9,407 bases of DNA from Serpentinimonas sp. (GTDB taxonomy: Bacteria; Pseudomonadota; Gammaproteobacteria; Burkholderiales; Burkholderiaceae_C). Below the pieces are notes generated by a model. The model saw nothing but the letters and a program-made list of their open reading frames with translations. It was not told the DNA's origin and ran no database searches. Positions 1-6,558 of the stretch are shown piece by piece; the first letter of the stretch is position 1, and the number at the start of each line of letters is the position of its first letter. Location of the stretch: contig JALOSG010000099.1 in the NCBI GenBank assembly GCA_025458665.1, positions 1 through 9,407 of the forward strand, in the 5' to 3' direction. The translations under genes and the position numbers were made by a program.

Positions 1-450
1 ATTGGCCCGGACGGTGGCTGCGTGATTTACGGCCGCTCGGACGCCACCATCAACCGCCACGGCCTGCGCATGGGTACCAGCGAGATTTACAGCGCCGTGG
101 AAGCCCTGCCCGAGATCCTGGACTCCATGGTGGTGGACCTGGAGTACCTGGGCCGCGACAGCTTCATGCCGCTGTTCGTGGTGCTGCGCCCGGGCGCCCA
201 ACTGGACGACGCGCTGCTGGAGCGCATAAACGGCGCCATACGCACCGCACTGTCACCGCGCTTCCTGCCCGATGAGGTGGTGCAGGTGGCCGAGATTCCC
301 CGCACACTGAGCGGCAAGAAGCAGGAGCTTCCCATCAAGAAACTGCTGCTGGGCCAGCCACTGGACAAGGTGGTGAACCCCGACACCATGGCCAACCCCG
401 GCTGCCTGGCCTGGTACGAACACTATGCCCAGACGCGGCTGGCCAGCTAG
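1..450 (+). CDS. aacS: Acetoacetyl-CoA ligase (acetoacetate--CoA ligase), 3' end
   Basis: The reading frame is open from the window edge and ends at TAG 448-450, giving the last 149 residues of an ANL-superfamily adenylating enzyme. The piece starts near the hinge. A GRSDATIN motif (about residues 11-18) followed by GLRMGTSEIY corresponds to the A8 region, and SGKKQELPIKKLL near residues 105-117 is the A10 motif with the catalytic lysine of the C-terminal subdomain. The ending with VNPDTMANPGCLAWYE is the extension typical of acetoacetyl-CoA synthetases, which distinguishes it from plain acetyl-CoA synthetase. The family activates acetoacetate with ATP and CoA to acetoacetyl-CoA in the cytoplasm, feeding ketone bodies into thiolase or PHB metabolism. 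Family members are about 650-680 residues, so most of the gene lies outside the window. Its stop overlaps the stop of the convergent lipoprotein gene by 4 bp. The family call is firm. Exact substrate rests on the C-terminal signature only. Confidence 0.85.
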   Translation: MGPDGGCVIYGRSDATINRHGLRMGTSEIYSAVEALPEILDSMVVDLEYLGRDSFMPLFVVLRPGAQLDDALLERINGAIRTALSPRFLPDEVVQVAEIPRTLSGKKQELPIKKLLLGQPLDKVVNPDTMANPGCLAWYEHYAQTRLAS

Positions 451-1556
451 CCGGGGCGGCGCGCCAGAATGCGTCCGCCGTCTGGCGCGTGGAAGACGAT
501 CTCGTCGGCATTGGGCCGCTCGAAGCGGTACACCGCATTGAGCACTGTCAGGAAATCGCGCTCCATGGCCATGCGGTGCGGCGCACAGGCCATGCGGGTG
601 AGCGCGGGCTGTACCACGTTCAACCCCTCGCCAGTCAGGGTGTAGCTGCCGTTGTACCGGTTGCATGGCGCACGGCCAGTGAGAGAACCGTTGCTGGCCA
701 TGAGCACGGTGACGGGCGGATCCTGCAGCCAGAGCTCCGGGGCCACCGCCGAGGGCTGCACCCCCACCACCTGCCACTCCAGGTCCTGCAACAGCGTGCC
801 AGGCTGGCCACCGCAGCCGCGCAAGGGCGCCGCACCGGGCGCAGGCACCACCTCTACCGTTTGCGGATGGGGCATGCCGCTCATGGTGTCGGCGCAGAGG
901 CGCTCCGTCACGCGCACCGTGGCGCCGCCTGGCTGCAGCGTATGCAGGCGGGCGCTGCCCTCCCAGAGCGGGGCGCCCTGCGGCGTCCAGCTGGCACCGG
1001 CGCCGCCCAGCTGCTGCAAGGTCCAGCCCATGGCGGATATGTGGAGGTTCCACGCGGGTTCCTGCCCCCAGGCACGGTACTGCGCAGCCGCTGCCGGCAC
1101 CACCACACATTCGGGCAGACGCTGGCCTTGCCACTGCACGGTAGCCTGCGGGCCCTTGAACCACACAAAGTCGGGTGAACTGGCGCCAGGCGGTGCGGGT
1201 TGCTGGCCCAGGTACAACGCGCCCGATGCCGCAGGCGCCGCGAGGAACTCTTGCTGGGTGCCCGCCAGCGCCACGGTGGCCACGCTCTGCTGCACGGAAA
1301 CAGCCAGCAGGAATTCCGCACACTGCAACGCATCCCGGCTGGCGGCCAGGGCGGGTTGCAGGGCAGGCGGCGGCGGTGGCGGAGCCAGGCCCGCAGCCAG
1401 CGCGGCGCGCTCAGCGGCGGGCATGCCCGATGCGCAGCCCGCCAGAACCAGCGCAGACAGCCACACCAGGCGCGCCACCGGGCCGGGTCCCGCGCTGGAA
1501 CCTGCAGGTACTTGGTCCCGCAAAAACACACCAGGCTGACCCCTGAACCGCTGCAT
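447..1556 (-). CDS. Three-domain lipoprotein: MliC-like, COG3650-like and META (HslJ-like) domains
   Basis: With the start chosen here the product has 369 residues. LVLAGC ending at Cys41 is a lipobox, so a lipid-anchored envelope protein is expected. A proline-rich linker with six consecutive prolines (59-64) follows. Residues about 76-153 resemble MliC lysozyme inhibitors: paired cysteines C79/C150, an ASGALY segment, and FVWFKGPQATVQWQG before the second Cys. Residues about 160-250 match the COG3650 pattern, with RAWGQEPAWNLHI, then CADTMSG and a closing GCGG (C221, C248). Residues about 258-366 form a META/HslJ-like domain with PCNRYNGSY and LTRMAC. The first possible ATG is at 1568, but the ATG at 1554-1556 has GGAGA four bases upstream, so I prefer it. 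The signal sequence is then rather long (40 residues); a GTG giving only 14 residues before the Cys is also possible. Likely role is envelope stress or lysozyme resistance, which is inference. Confidence 0.78.
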   Translation of the reverse strand: MQRFRGQPGVFLRDQVPAGSSAGPGPVARLVWLSALVLAGCASGMPAAERAALAAGLAPPPPPPALQPALAASRDALQCAEFLLAVSVQQSVATVALAGTQQEFLAAPAASGALYLGQQPAPPGASSPDFVWFKGPQATVQWQGQRLPECVVVPAAAAQYRAWGQEPAWNLHISAMGWTLQQLGGAGASWTPQGAPLWEGSARLHTLQPGGATVRVTERLCADTMSGMPHPQTVEVVPAPGAAPLRGCGGQPGTLLQDLEWQVVGVQPSAVAPELWLQDPPVTVLMASNGSLTGRAPCNRYNGSYTLTGEGLNVVQPALTRMACAPHRMAMERDFLTVLNAVYRFERPNADEIVFHAPDGGRILARRPG

Positions 1557-1560
1557 TCTG

Positions 1561-1565
1561 TCTCC
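1561..1565 (-). promoter_or_regulatory. Shine-Dalgarno site deciding the lipoprotein start
   Basis: Read on the minus strand this is GGAGA, four bases before the ATG at 1554-1556. It overlaps the more upstream in-frame ATG (1566-1568), which has no comparable site. This is the reason for choosing the downstream start. Confidence 0.6.
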
Positions 1566-1594
1566 CATGATTCGCTGTGTGGGCTTCGCCGACG

Positions 1595-1602
1595 ATTATG
1601 AT
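1595..1602. promoter_or_regulatory. Overlapping divergent -10 elements between lipoprotein and HDOD genes
   Basis: The octamer ATTATGAT reads TATGAT on the plus strand (1597-1602) and CATAAT on the minus strand (1595-1600). Each matches the sigma-70 -10 consensus at five of six positions. On the plus strand the predicted transcription start is around 1609, only a few bases before the HDOD ATG at 1612. On the minus strand a start near 1588 leaves a leader of about 30 nt with a good Shine-Dalgarno site. I see no good -35 hexamer at normal spacing for either direction, so both would be weak or activator-assisted. The gap between the chosen start codons is only 55 bp, so the promoters must be here or inside the neighbouring genes. 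Confidence 0.4.
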
Positions 1603-1611
1603 GCAGGCGTC

Positions 1612-2529
1612 ATGTCCACCACCCCTTCCCGCACAGCCACCCACAGCAGCGCTGGTATCGATCTGGAGCTCGACCGTGCGCGCCGAAGTGGCCCGGTGCG
1701 CGACATCATCATTCCCCCCTGCCCGGAACTGCTGCGCCAGCTGCAGGAAGCCACCGCACATGGCGAGCCCGACGTGAACGCGCTGCAGCAGATTGCCGCG
1801 GCCGATGTGGCCATGGCCGCGGCGCTGATCCGCCAGGCCAACAGCCCGGTGTATGCGCTCCAGCAGCCCGCACTCACGGCGGGGCAGGCGCTCACGGTGC
1901 TGGGGGTACGTCCGGCGGTGCAACTGCTCACTGGCTTCCTCACCCGGCACGCCCTGCAGGTGCAGTCCCCGGTTCTGGACCATTTCTGGGAAAGCTCCAC
2001 ACGGCGCGCGCTGGCGTGCGAGCACATCGGGCACCAGCTTTATGGAATGAATCCGGGTCTGGCCTACAGTTTCGGGCTGTTCTGCCATGTGGGCATGCCG
2101 GTGCTCATGCGGGCGGTAAAGGGCTACGGCAGCACCATCACGGAAGCGCTGGCCCGCAAAGACCGCAGCTTCACCCAGACCGAGAACGCCAACCACCGCA
2201 CCGACCACGCGGTGGTGGGTGCCATCGTGGCACGCACCTGGCGCCTGCCGCTCGAGGTGGCGCACGCCATCCGGCTGCACCACGACTTCCGCGTGCTGGC
2301 CGATGCCAGCCTGGACCCCACGGTGGGCCACCTGGTGGCCATGGGCCTGATTGCCGACCACCTGGTGCAACAGCACGAGGGGCTGGGCGGCAAAGGCAGC
2401 CTGAGCGAACCGACCGACTGGGACCGCTACGGCCCCGTGTGCCTCACGCATCTGCAGGTAGGCCCCGCCGAAGTGGACATGTGGATCGACGAATTGCACC
2501 CGGCCTTCGAGGCGGTACAGTGGGTGTGA
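1612..2529 (+). CDS. HDOD-domain signalling protein
   Basis: The 305-residue product has a short, polar N-terminus (about 1-28) and an HDOD domain over roughly residues 30-230, followed by a tail of about 70 residues. Recognisable elements are IIIPPCPELLRQL (32-44), the helix LIRQANSPVYAL (72-83), AGQALTVLGVRPAVQLL (90-106), LFCHVGMPVL (156-165), and HRTDHAVVGAIVARTW (195-210) followed by LHHDF (222-226). HDOD domains are relatives of the HD phosphohydrolases that lack the catalytic metal site. Here the position of the HD pair reads HV (H159-V160), consistent with a non-enzymatic protein-interaction module. Such proteins act in cytoplasmic signalling for motility, biofilm formation or stress, but partner and role cannot be read from sequence. 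The frame is also open upstream to an ATG at 1567, but M at 1612 gives a normal N-terminus and leaves room for the divergent promoter. No Shine-Dalgarno site is visible before 1612; the transcript may be nearly leaderless. Confidence 0.82.
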   Translation: MSTTPSRTATHSSAGIDLELDRARRSGPVRDIIIPPCPELLRQLQEATAHGEPDVNALQQIAAADVAMAAALIRQANSPVYALQQPALTAGQALTVLGVRPAVQLLTGFLTRHALQVQSPVLDHFWESSTRRALACEHIGHQLYGMNPGLAYSFGLFCHVGMPVLMRAVKGYGSTITEALARKDRSFTQTENANHRTDHAVVGAIVARTWRLPLEVAHAIRLHHDFRVLADASLDPTVGHLVAMGLIADHLVQQHEGLGGKGSLSEPTDWDRYGPVCLTHLQVGPAEVDMWIDELHPAFEAVQWV

Positions 2530-2542
2530 GCACTGGCTGAAA

Positions 2543-2579
2543 CCGCCGCACGAGCGTGGGCGGAGCGGGCGTTGCCGCT
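2543..2579. terminator. Tandem GC-rich hairpins between convergent HDOD and EamA genes
   Basis: The 49-bp gap between convergent stops holds two inverted repeats. The first has outer arms CCGCC (2543-2547) and GGCGG (2559-2563), with CACG/CGTG nested inside. The second has AGCGG (2564-2568) and CCGCT (2575-2579) around a 6-base loop. On the minus strand the first hairpin is followed by TTT, a weak U-tract. There is none on the plus strand. A weak bidirectional terminator is plausible. Confidence 0.4.
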
Positions 2580-3532
2580 CAGGCCCGCCGGCTGAGCAGC
2601 ACCATACCCAGCGCCACGCCGCCCAGGGCCAGCAGCAGCTGGAGGGTGAGCGGCTCACCCAGCAAGCCCACCCCGAACACCAGCGCAAAAGCCGGCGTGA
2701 GGAACACAAAGCTCGATATGTGGGTGGCCGGGTAGTGGCGCAGCATCCACATCCAGGTCAGGTAACTGGCAAAGGCGCCCACCACCGTTTGCAGCGCCAG
2801 AGACACCCAGGCGGCGCTGGAATACTGGAGCGACCATGTTTCCCCCAGCGCCAGCGACAGCAGGGGGGCTACCGCCGCCGTGACCGCCACCTGGTAGAAC
2901 AGCGTCTTTTCGGCGCTGGCCTGTGCCAGCAGCGTGGTGCGTATGGTCAGCGTGGTGAGGCCCCACATGAGCCCGGCGGCCAGCGCCATGGCGTCTCCCA
3001 GCAGCTGCCGCGGCAAGCCCAGCACCTCGGCAGGCAAACCTTCCGGCAACTGGTTGGGCAGAGGCGCCGACTTCATGAAGCCCTCGCTGAAGGCCACCGC
3101 CACCGAGGCGAACGCCACGCACAGGCCAGCCCACTGGATGCGGCGCAGCCTCTCGCTGGACACAAAGCGCGGCAGCAGGAGCGCCACCACAAACGGCGAG
3201 GTGTAGAGGAACACCGTGAGCCGGGAAGCGCTGGTGTACATGAGCCCGATGTAGATGAAGGCGAACTCGGCCGCAAACAGCAGGCCAGCCACCAGCCCGG
3301 CGCGCAGCGTGCCGTCGGACTGGAACAGGGGCACGCGCCGCCATTGGCACCACAGCCACAGCAGCACCACGGCGCCGGCAAAGCGCAGGCTGGCCTGCCA
3401 CATGGGCGGCACCTCGTCCACGGTGGACTTGATGAGAATTTGCTGGAAGCCCCAGAACGCGCAGCACACCACCAGCAAGGTGATGGCGAGGCGGTCGAGG
3501 TGGTCCTTTCTTTCGCGCAGCGGGGGAGCCAT
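2579..3532 (-). CDS. EamA-family (DMT superfamily) inner-membrane transporter
   Basis: The 317-residue product is almost entirely hydrophobic, with about ten predicted membrane segments arranged as two EamA repeats (roughly residues 14-140 and 185-315). The first begins LAITLLVVCCAFWGFQ and contains the family's typical SLRFAGAVVLLWLW segment. The second contains ALAAGLMWGLTTLTIRTT and ends near GEPLTLQLLLALGGVALGMVLL, the classical end of EamA proteins. The length is normal for the family. These carriers generally export metabolites such as amino acids, nucleobases or drugs across the inner membrane; substrate cannot be predicted here. The start lies only 8 bp downstream of the flavin reductase stop, so the two are probably one operon. 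No strong Shine-Dalgarno site precedes the ATG, so translational coupling to the upstream gene is likely. Confidence 0.85.
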   Translation of the reverse strand: MAPPLRERKDHLDRLAITLLVVCCAFWGFQQILIKSTVDEVPPMWQASLRFAGAVVLLWLWCQWRRVPLFQSDGTLRAGLVAGLLFAAEFAFIYIGLMYTSASRLTVFLYTSPFVVALLLPRFVSSERLRRIQWAGLCVAFASVAVAFSEGFMKSAPLPNQLPEGLPAEVLGLPRQLLGDAMALAAGLMWGLTTLTIRTTLLAQASAEKTLFYQVAVTAAVAPLLSLALGETWSLQYSSAAWVSLALQTVVGAFASYLTWMWMLRHYPATHISSFVFLTPAFALVFGVGLLGEPLTLQLLLALGGVALGMVLLSRRA

Positions 3533-3540
3533 GGGGCAGC

Positions 3541-4086
3541 TCAGAGCGGATGCTCTGTGTAGAAGCGGCCACCGTGGTAGAGCAGCGGGCCGCCCTGGCC
3601 GGGCTGGCTACAGCGCTCCACCTCGCCCACCAGGATCACGTGGTCACCCTCCGGGTACTGGCTGCGGCTGCGGCATTCGAAGAGCGCCAGCGCGCCGTCC
3701 AGAATGGGAACGCCCGCCTCATTGCGGTGCCAGCGTACTCCGGCCCAGCGGTCCACACCGCGGGTGGCAAAGCGCTCTGCCAGCGGCCGCTGCTCGGCAC
3801 TCAGGACATGGATGGCGTAGTGGCGGGCCTGCGTGAACACCGCGAAGGAACCGGCCGTGTGCGCCACGCTCCACAGCACCAGCGCCGGGGACAGCGACAC
3901 GGAGTTGAAGGAGTTGGCGGTGATGCCCACGGGCTCCCCGTCAGCGCCGCTGGCCGTGACGATGGTGACCCCGGTGGCAAAGCGGCCCAGCGCACCCTTG
4001 AGCTCCGCCAGCGTGGGCGGGGGCACACCCTGGAAGGGCTCGGGGGCCTGGGTTACGTCGGTCGGGGCAGCGGGTGTGGCAGTCAT
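3541..4086 (-). CDS. Flavin reductase-like, FMN-binding split-barrel protein
   Basis: From the ATG at 4084-4086 the product has 181 residues. After a low-complexity, proline-containing N-terminus (1-24) it shows the flavin reductase (DIM6/NTAB, HpaC/RutF-like) fold. GRFATGVTIVTA (34-45) opens the domain, GITANSFNSVSLSPALV (54-70) is the FMN-phosphate-binding stretch, GDHVILVGEV (147-156) is the conserved second core strand, and PLLYHGGRF (167-175) closes it. Such proteins use NAD(P)H to reduce free FMN or FAD for a partner monooxygenase, or bind FMN themselves. No monooxygenase is present in the window, so the partner is unknown. An in-frame GTG six codons upstream (4102-4104) is an alternative start; neither has a clear Shine-Dalgarno site. 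It is the first gene of a likely two-gene operon with the EamA transporter. Confidence 0.83.
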   Translation of the reverse strand: MTATPAAPTDVTQAPEPFQGVPPPTLAELKGALGRFATGVTIVTASGADGEPVGITANSFNSVSLSPALVLWSVAHTAGSFAVFTQARHYAIHVLSAEQRPLAERFATRGVDRWAGVRWHRNEAGVPILDGALALFECRSRSQYPEGDHVILVGEVERCSQPGQGGPLLYHGGRFYTEHPL

Positions 4087-4166
4087 GTGGGGGCGCCGTG
4101 CCACAAGGGGCCCGGTAGGTTCCGTAGACCGCGATTGTCGGTGAAACGAGCGCCCCGGGCTGTCTC

Positions 4167-4180
4167 GCGGGAAAGCCCGC
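4167..4180 (-). terminator. Small hairpin downstream of dadA
   Basis: An inverted repeat GCGGG (4167-4171) / CCCGC (4176-4180) with a 4-base loop lies 11 bp after the dadA stop in the 105-bp gap before the flavin reductase gene. No T-rich tract follows on the minus strand, so it is at best a weak terminator. I see no convincing promoter in the rest of this gap, so read-through from dadA into the flavin reductase and EamA genes is possible. Confidence 0.25.
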
Positions 4181-4191
4181 AGACCGATGGC

Positions 4192-5529
4192 TCAGGCGGC
4201 CATGGGCGCGGTGCGGCCAGCGGCGGCCACCGGGCGCCCTGCGTGGCCGGCAAAGTGGAACTGCATGGCCGGCTGCTCGCCGCTGATGAGTTCGGCCAGA
4301 GCCCGGCCCGAGCCGGCACCGTGGGTCCAGCCCAGTGTGCCGTGCCCGGCGTTGATCCACAGCCGTGCCAATGGCGTGCGTCCTATGAGCGGGATGTTGG
4401 TGGGCGTCGCCGGGCGCAGGCCGCACCAGAATTGCGGCTGACCACCCTGCTCGGGCGTGCGGGTATCCATGACGCCGGGGAATACCTGCTCTACCCGGCG
4501 CACCAGCATTTCGCAGCGGGCGCGCGCCAGTGGCGTGTCCAGGCTCAGGTCGAACCCACCCAGTTCGATGGTGCCCGCCACGCGCAGCTGGTTGCCCAGG
4601 CGCGACAGTGCAATCTTGCGACCGTCGTCGATCATGCTGACCTGCGGGGCCAGCTCGGGCTTGAGGATCGGGAGTGTGGCGCTGTAGCCCTTGCCCGGGT
4701 AAATGGGTACCTGCACGCCCACGGTCTTGAGCAGCGGCGCCGTGTAGGAGCCCGCCGCCACCACGAAGGCATCGGCCTGCAGAGTTTCCTTCTGGCCGGT
4801 GGCCGCGTTGCGTACCCGCACGGAACGGGCCTCGCCGCCCGCCACGTCGATGTGCTCGATGTGGTGGCCAAACAGCATGCGGGCGCCGCGCTGTGCACAC
4901 AGCTCGGCCAGCTTCTGGGTGAACACCCGTGCATCGCCGTGCTCGTCGGATTCCGTGAACGTGCCGCCCACAATCTGGTCGGCGAAAGCGCGCAGCGCGG
5001 GCTCCAGGCTCAGCAACTCATCGCGCGAAATCACGCGGCGCTGCACGCCATGGCGGCCCATGAGTGCGGCCGCTTCGGCGGCGCCGGCAAAGGCTTTGGC
5101 GTCGGTGTAATAGTGGGCAATACCGCGCTGCTGGCGGTGGTATTCAATGCCGGTGTCGGCCACCATGTCCCTCAGCGTGGCGTGGCTGAACGCGCCCAGG
5201 GCCACCAGCTGCGCCACGTTGCGCTCGAAGGCGGAGTCGGTGCACTGGGCCAGAAACTGCAGGGACCAGCGCCATTGCGCCCAGTCGAGCTGGGGGCGCA
5301 GCAGCAGTGGTGCCTCCTTGTCGAACATCCATTTCAGTGCCTTCAGGGGCGCCTGCCGGTTGGCCCAGGGCTCGCAGTAGCTCACGGAAATCTGGGCGGC
5401 GTTGGCAAAGCTGGTTTCCAGCGCGGCGCCGGGCTGGCGGTCCACCACCGTGACTTCGTGGCCTTTGCGCAGCAAGTGCCATGCGGTGCTGATGCCAATG
5501 ATGCCGGCGCCCAGAACGGTGATGTGCAT
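4192..5529 (-). CDS. dadA: D-amino-acid dehydrogenase (small subunit, DadA family)
   Basis: The 445-residue flavoprotein starts with a dinucleotide-binding fold, with GAGIIG (7-12) and VTVVD closing the second strand. The DadA signature ETSFANAAQIS follows, then LKALKWMFDKEAPLLLRP. An internal VVAAGSYTAPLL segment and the C-terminal NAGHGTLGWTHGAGSGRALAELI complete the FAD-binding oxidoreductase (DAO) fold. DadA oxidises D-amino acids such as D-alanine to 2-oxo acids and ammonia, passing electrons to the respiratory chain at the inner membrane. Length is slightly above the usual 415-435, through an Ala/Gly-rich tail after ISGEQPAM. A GAGG Shine-Dalgarno site sits five bases before the ATG, which fixes the start. 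No alanine racemase gene (the usual dadX partner) is in the window. The gene is divergent from an ArgP-type regulator, its probable regulator. Exact D-amino-acid preference is unknown; a basic D-amino acid is possible given that regulator. Confidence 0.88.
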   Translation of the reverse strand: MHITVLGAGIIGISTAWHLLRKGHEVTVVDRQPGAALETSFANAAQISVSYCEPWANRQAPLKALKWMFDKEAPLLLRPQLDWAQWRWSLQFLAQCTDSAFERNVAQLVALGAFSHATLRDMVADTGIEYHRQQRGIAHYYTDAKAFAGAAEAAALMGRHGVQRRVISRDELLSLEPALRAFADQIVGGTFTESDEHGDARVFTQKLAELCAQRGARMLFGHHIEHIDVAGGEARSVRVRNAATGQKETLQADAFVVAAGSYTAPLLKTVGVQVPIYPGKGYSATLPILKPELAPQVSMIDDGRKIALSRLGNQLRVAGTIELGGFDLSLDTPLARARCEMLVRRVEQVFPGVMDTRTPEQGGQPQFWCGLRPATPTNIPLIGRTPLARLWINAGHGTLGWTHGAGSGRALAELISGEQPAMQFHFAGHAGRPVAAAGRTAPMAA

Positions 5530-5646
5530 GTGAACCTCGGTCGATACGGGAATAGGATGTTCAGAGCGCGAGTATCTGGAAATGTTCGGTTTTGGTGAAG
5601 TGGGATTAAAGTATCGCGGTCTGCATCAGTTGGGCTAATACAAAGC
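5530..5646. promoter_or_regulatory. dadA-argP divergent regulatory region
   Basis: This 117-bp gap must carry both promoters and probably the regulator's binding sites. On the minus strand GAGG (plus-strand 5535-5538) is the dadA Shine-Dalgarno site. The element GATAC occurs at 5543-5547, and its complement GTATC at 5572-5576 and 5611-5615; the outer pair extends to CGATAC/GTATCG. A separate dyad, TTC (5585-5587) - N9 - GAA (5597-5599), has the T-N11-A form typical of LysR-family sites. Candidate plus-strand -10 elements are TAAAGT (5607-5612) and TAATAC (5636-5641). No clear -35 accompanies either. Which dyad the regulator uses is inference. Confidence 0.5.
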
Positions 5647-6558
5647 ATGAGCACTTTCGACCCCGATGCCCTGGAATGCCTGGCCGCCATCCTGGAGGAA
5701 GGCGGTTTCGAACGCGCCGCCCAGCGTCTCTCCATCACGCAGTCGGCGGTGTCGCAGCGCTTGCGTTCGCTGGAGGCCCAGGTGGGCACGGTGCTGGTGG
5801 TGCGTAGCCGCCCGCTCAAAGCCACCACGGCGGGGCAGTTGCTGCTCAAGCACGCCAAGATGATGCGCCTGCTGCGCGCCGACCTGGAAAAAGACCTGCA
5901 GGAACTCGCTCCCCTGGCGGCGCAGGGCCAGCGCGACGAGGACCGCGTCTCCATCGCCATCAACGCCGACAGCATTGCCACTTGGGCGCTGCAGGCGCTG
6001 GCCCCGCTGGTGCAGGGCGGCCTGCCGCTGGAAATCATCCACGACGACCAGGACTTCACCCACGACTGGCTGCGCGAGGGCAAGGTGCTGGGTTGCGTCA
6101 CCTCGCTGGGCCAGCCTCTGCGCGGGTGCCGGGTGGAGCCGCTGGGTGCCATGGACTATGTGGCGGTGGCCTCGCCCGGCTTTGTGCAGGAGCGCGCCCC
6201 CGACGGGCTCACCCGGCACAACTTCCACCGCCTGCCCTTCCTGACCTTCAACCGCAAGGACGACCTGCAGCGCGATTTCGTGGCCCGCGCCTTTGGCCTG
6301 AGCCAGGTGACGTTGCGCCAATGCTACGTGCCTTCGTCCGAGGGGCAGGTGCGCGCCTCGCTCATGGGCTGGGGCATCAGCGTAGTCCCGCAATTGCTGG
6401 TGGCCGGCCTGCTGGAGCAGGGTGAGCTGGTGCAACTGGCGCGCCAGCACCCCTACCCGGTGCACCTGTACTGGCACTGCTGGAACCTGCCCTCGGGCGT
6501 TCTGGACCAGATCAGTGCCGCCCTGCGTAGCGGTGCAGGCGGCGCACTGCGCCCATGA
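5647..6558 (+). CDS. argP: LysR-family transcriptional regulator, ArgP/LysG type
   Basis: The 303-residue protein has the LysR architecture. A winged helix-turn-helix lies near the N-terminus (about 5-63, with FERAAQRLSITQSAVSQRLR at 21-40), then a linker helix (64-90) and an effector-binding domain (about 98-295). The ArgP/LysG subgroup is suggested by INADSIATW (105-113), by GCVT (149-152) and by YWHCWNLPSG near the end (275-284). Known ArgP proteins sense lysine and arginine and usually control a neighbouring LysE/ArgO exporter. Here the neighbour is dadA, divergently placed 117 bp away, which suggests control of D-amino-acid oxidation. No Shine-Dalgarno site precedes the ATG; a TAATAC hexamer ends only five bases before it, so a leaderless transcript is conceivable. 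The stop is overlapped by the terminator of the convergent fasciclin gene. Family membership is firm. The gene symbol is by subgroup resemblance. Confidence 0.85.
   Translation: MSTFDPDALECLAAILEEGGFERAAQRLSITQSAVSQRLRSLEAQVGTVLVVRSRPLKATTAGQLLLKHAKMMRLLRADLEKDLQELAPLAAQGQRDEDRVSIAINADSIATWALQALAPLVQGGLPLEIIHDDQDFTHDWLREGKVLGCVTSLGQPLRGCRVEPLGAMDYVAVASPGFVQERAPDGLTRHNFHRLPFLTFNRKDDLQRDFVARAFGLSQVTLRQCYVPSSEGQVRASLMGWGISVVPQLLVAGLLEQGELVQLARQHPYPVHLYWHCWNLPSGVLDQISAALRSGAGGALRP

Noticed and set aside
253..1323. A 356-codon minus-strand frame overlapping the lipoprotein and ligase genes
   Set aside because: It is a different frame of the lipoprotein region with His/Arg/Gly-rich composition. 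The lipoprotein frame has a lipobox and three recognisable domains.
1411..2709. A 432-codon open frame on the minus strand opposite the HDOD gene
   Set aside because: It runs across two convergent gene ends and a terminator region, has no recognisable motif, and conflicts with the well-supported HDOD frame.
3550..5598. A 682-codon open frame on the plus strand, antisense to the flavin reductase gene and dadA
   Set aside because: Its translation is rich in Gly, His, Arg, Gln and Ala with no recognisable domain, and it lies opposite two genes with clear family motifs. Long antisense frames are common in DNA with very high GC at third positions.
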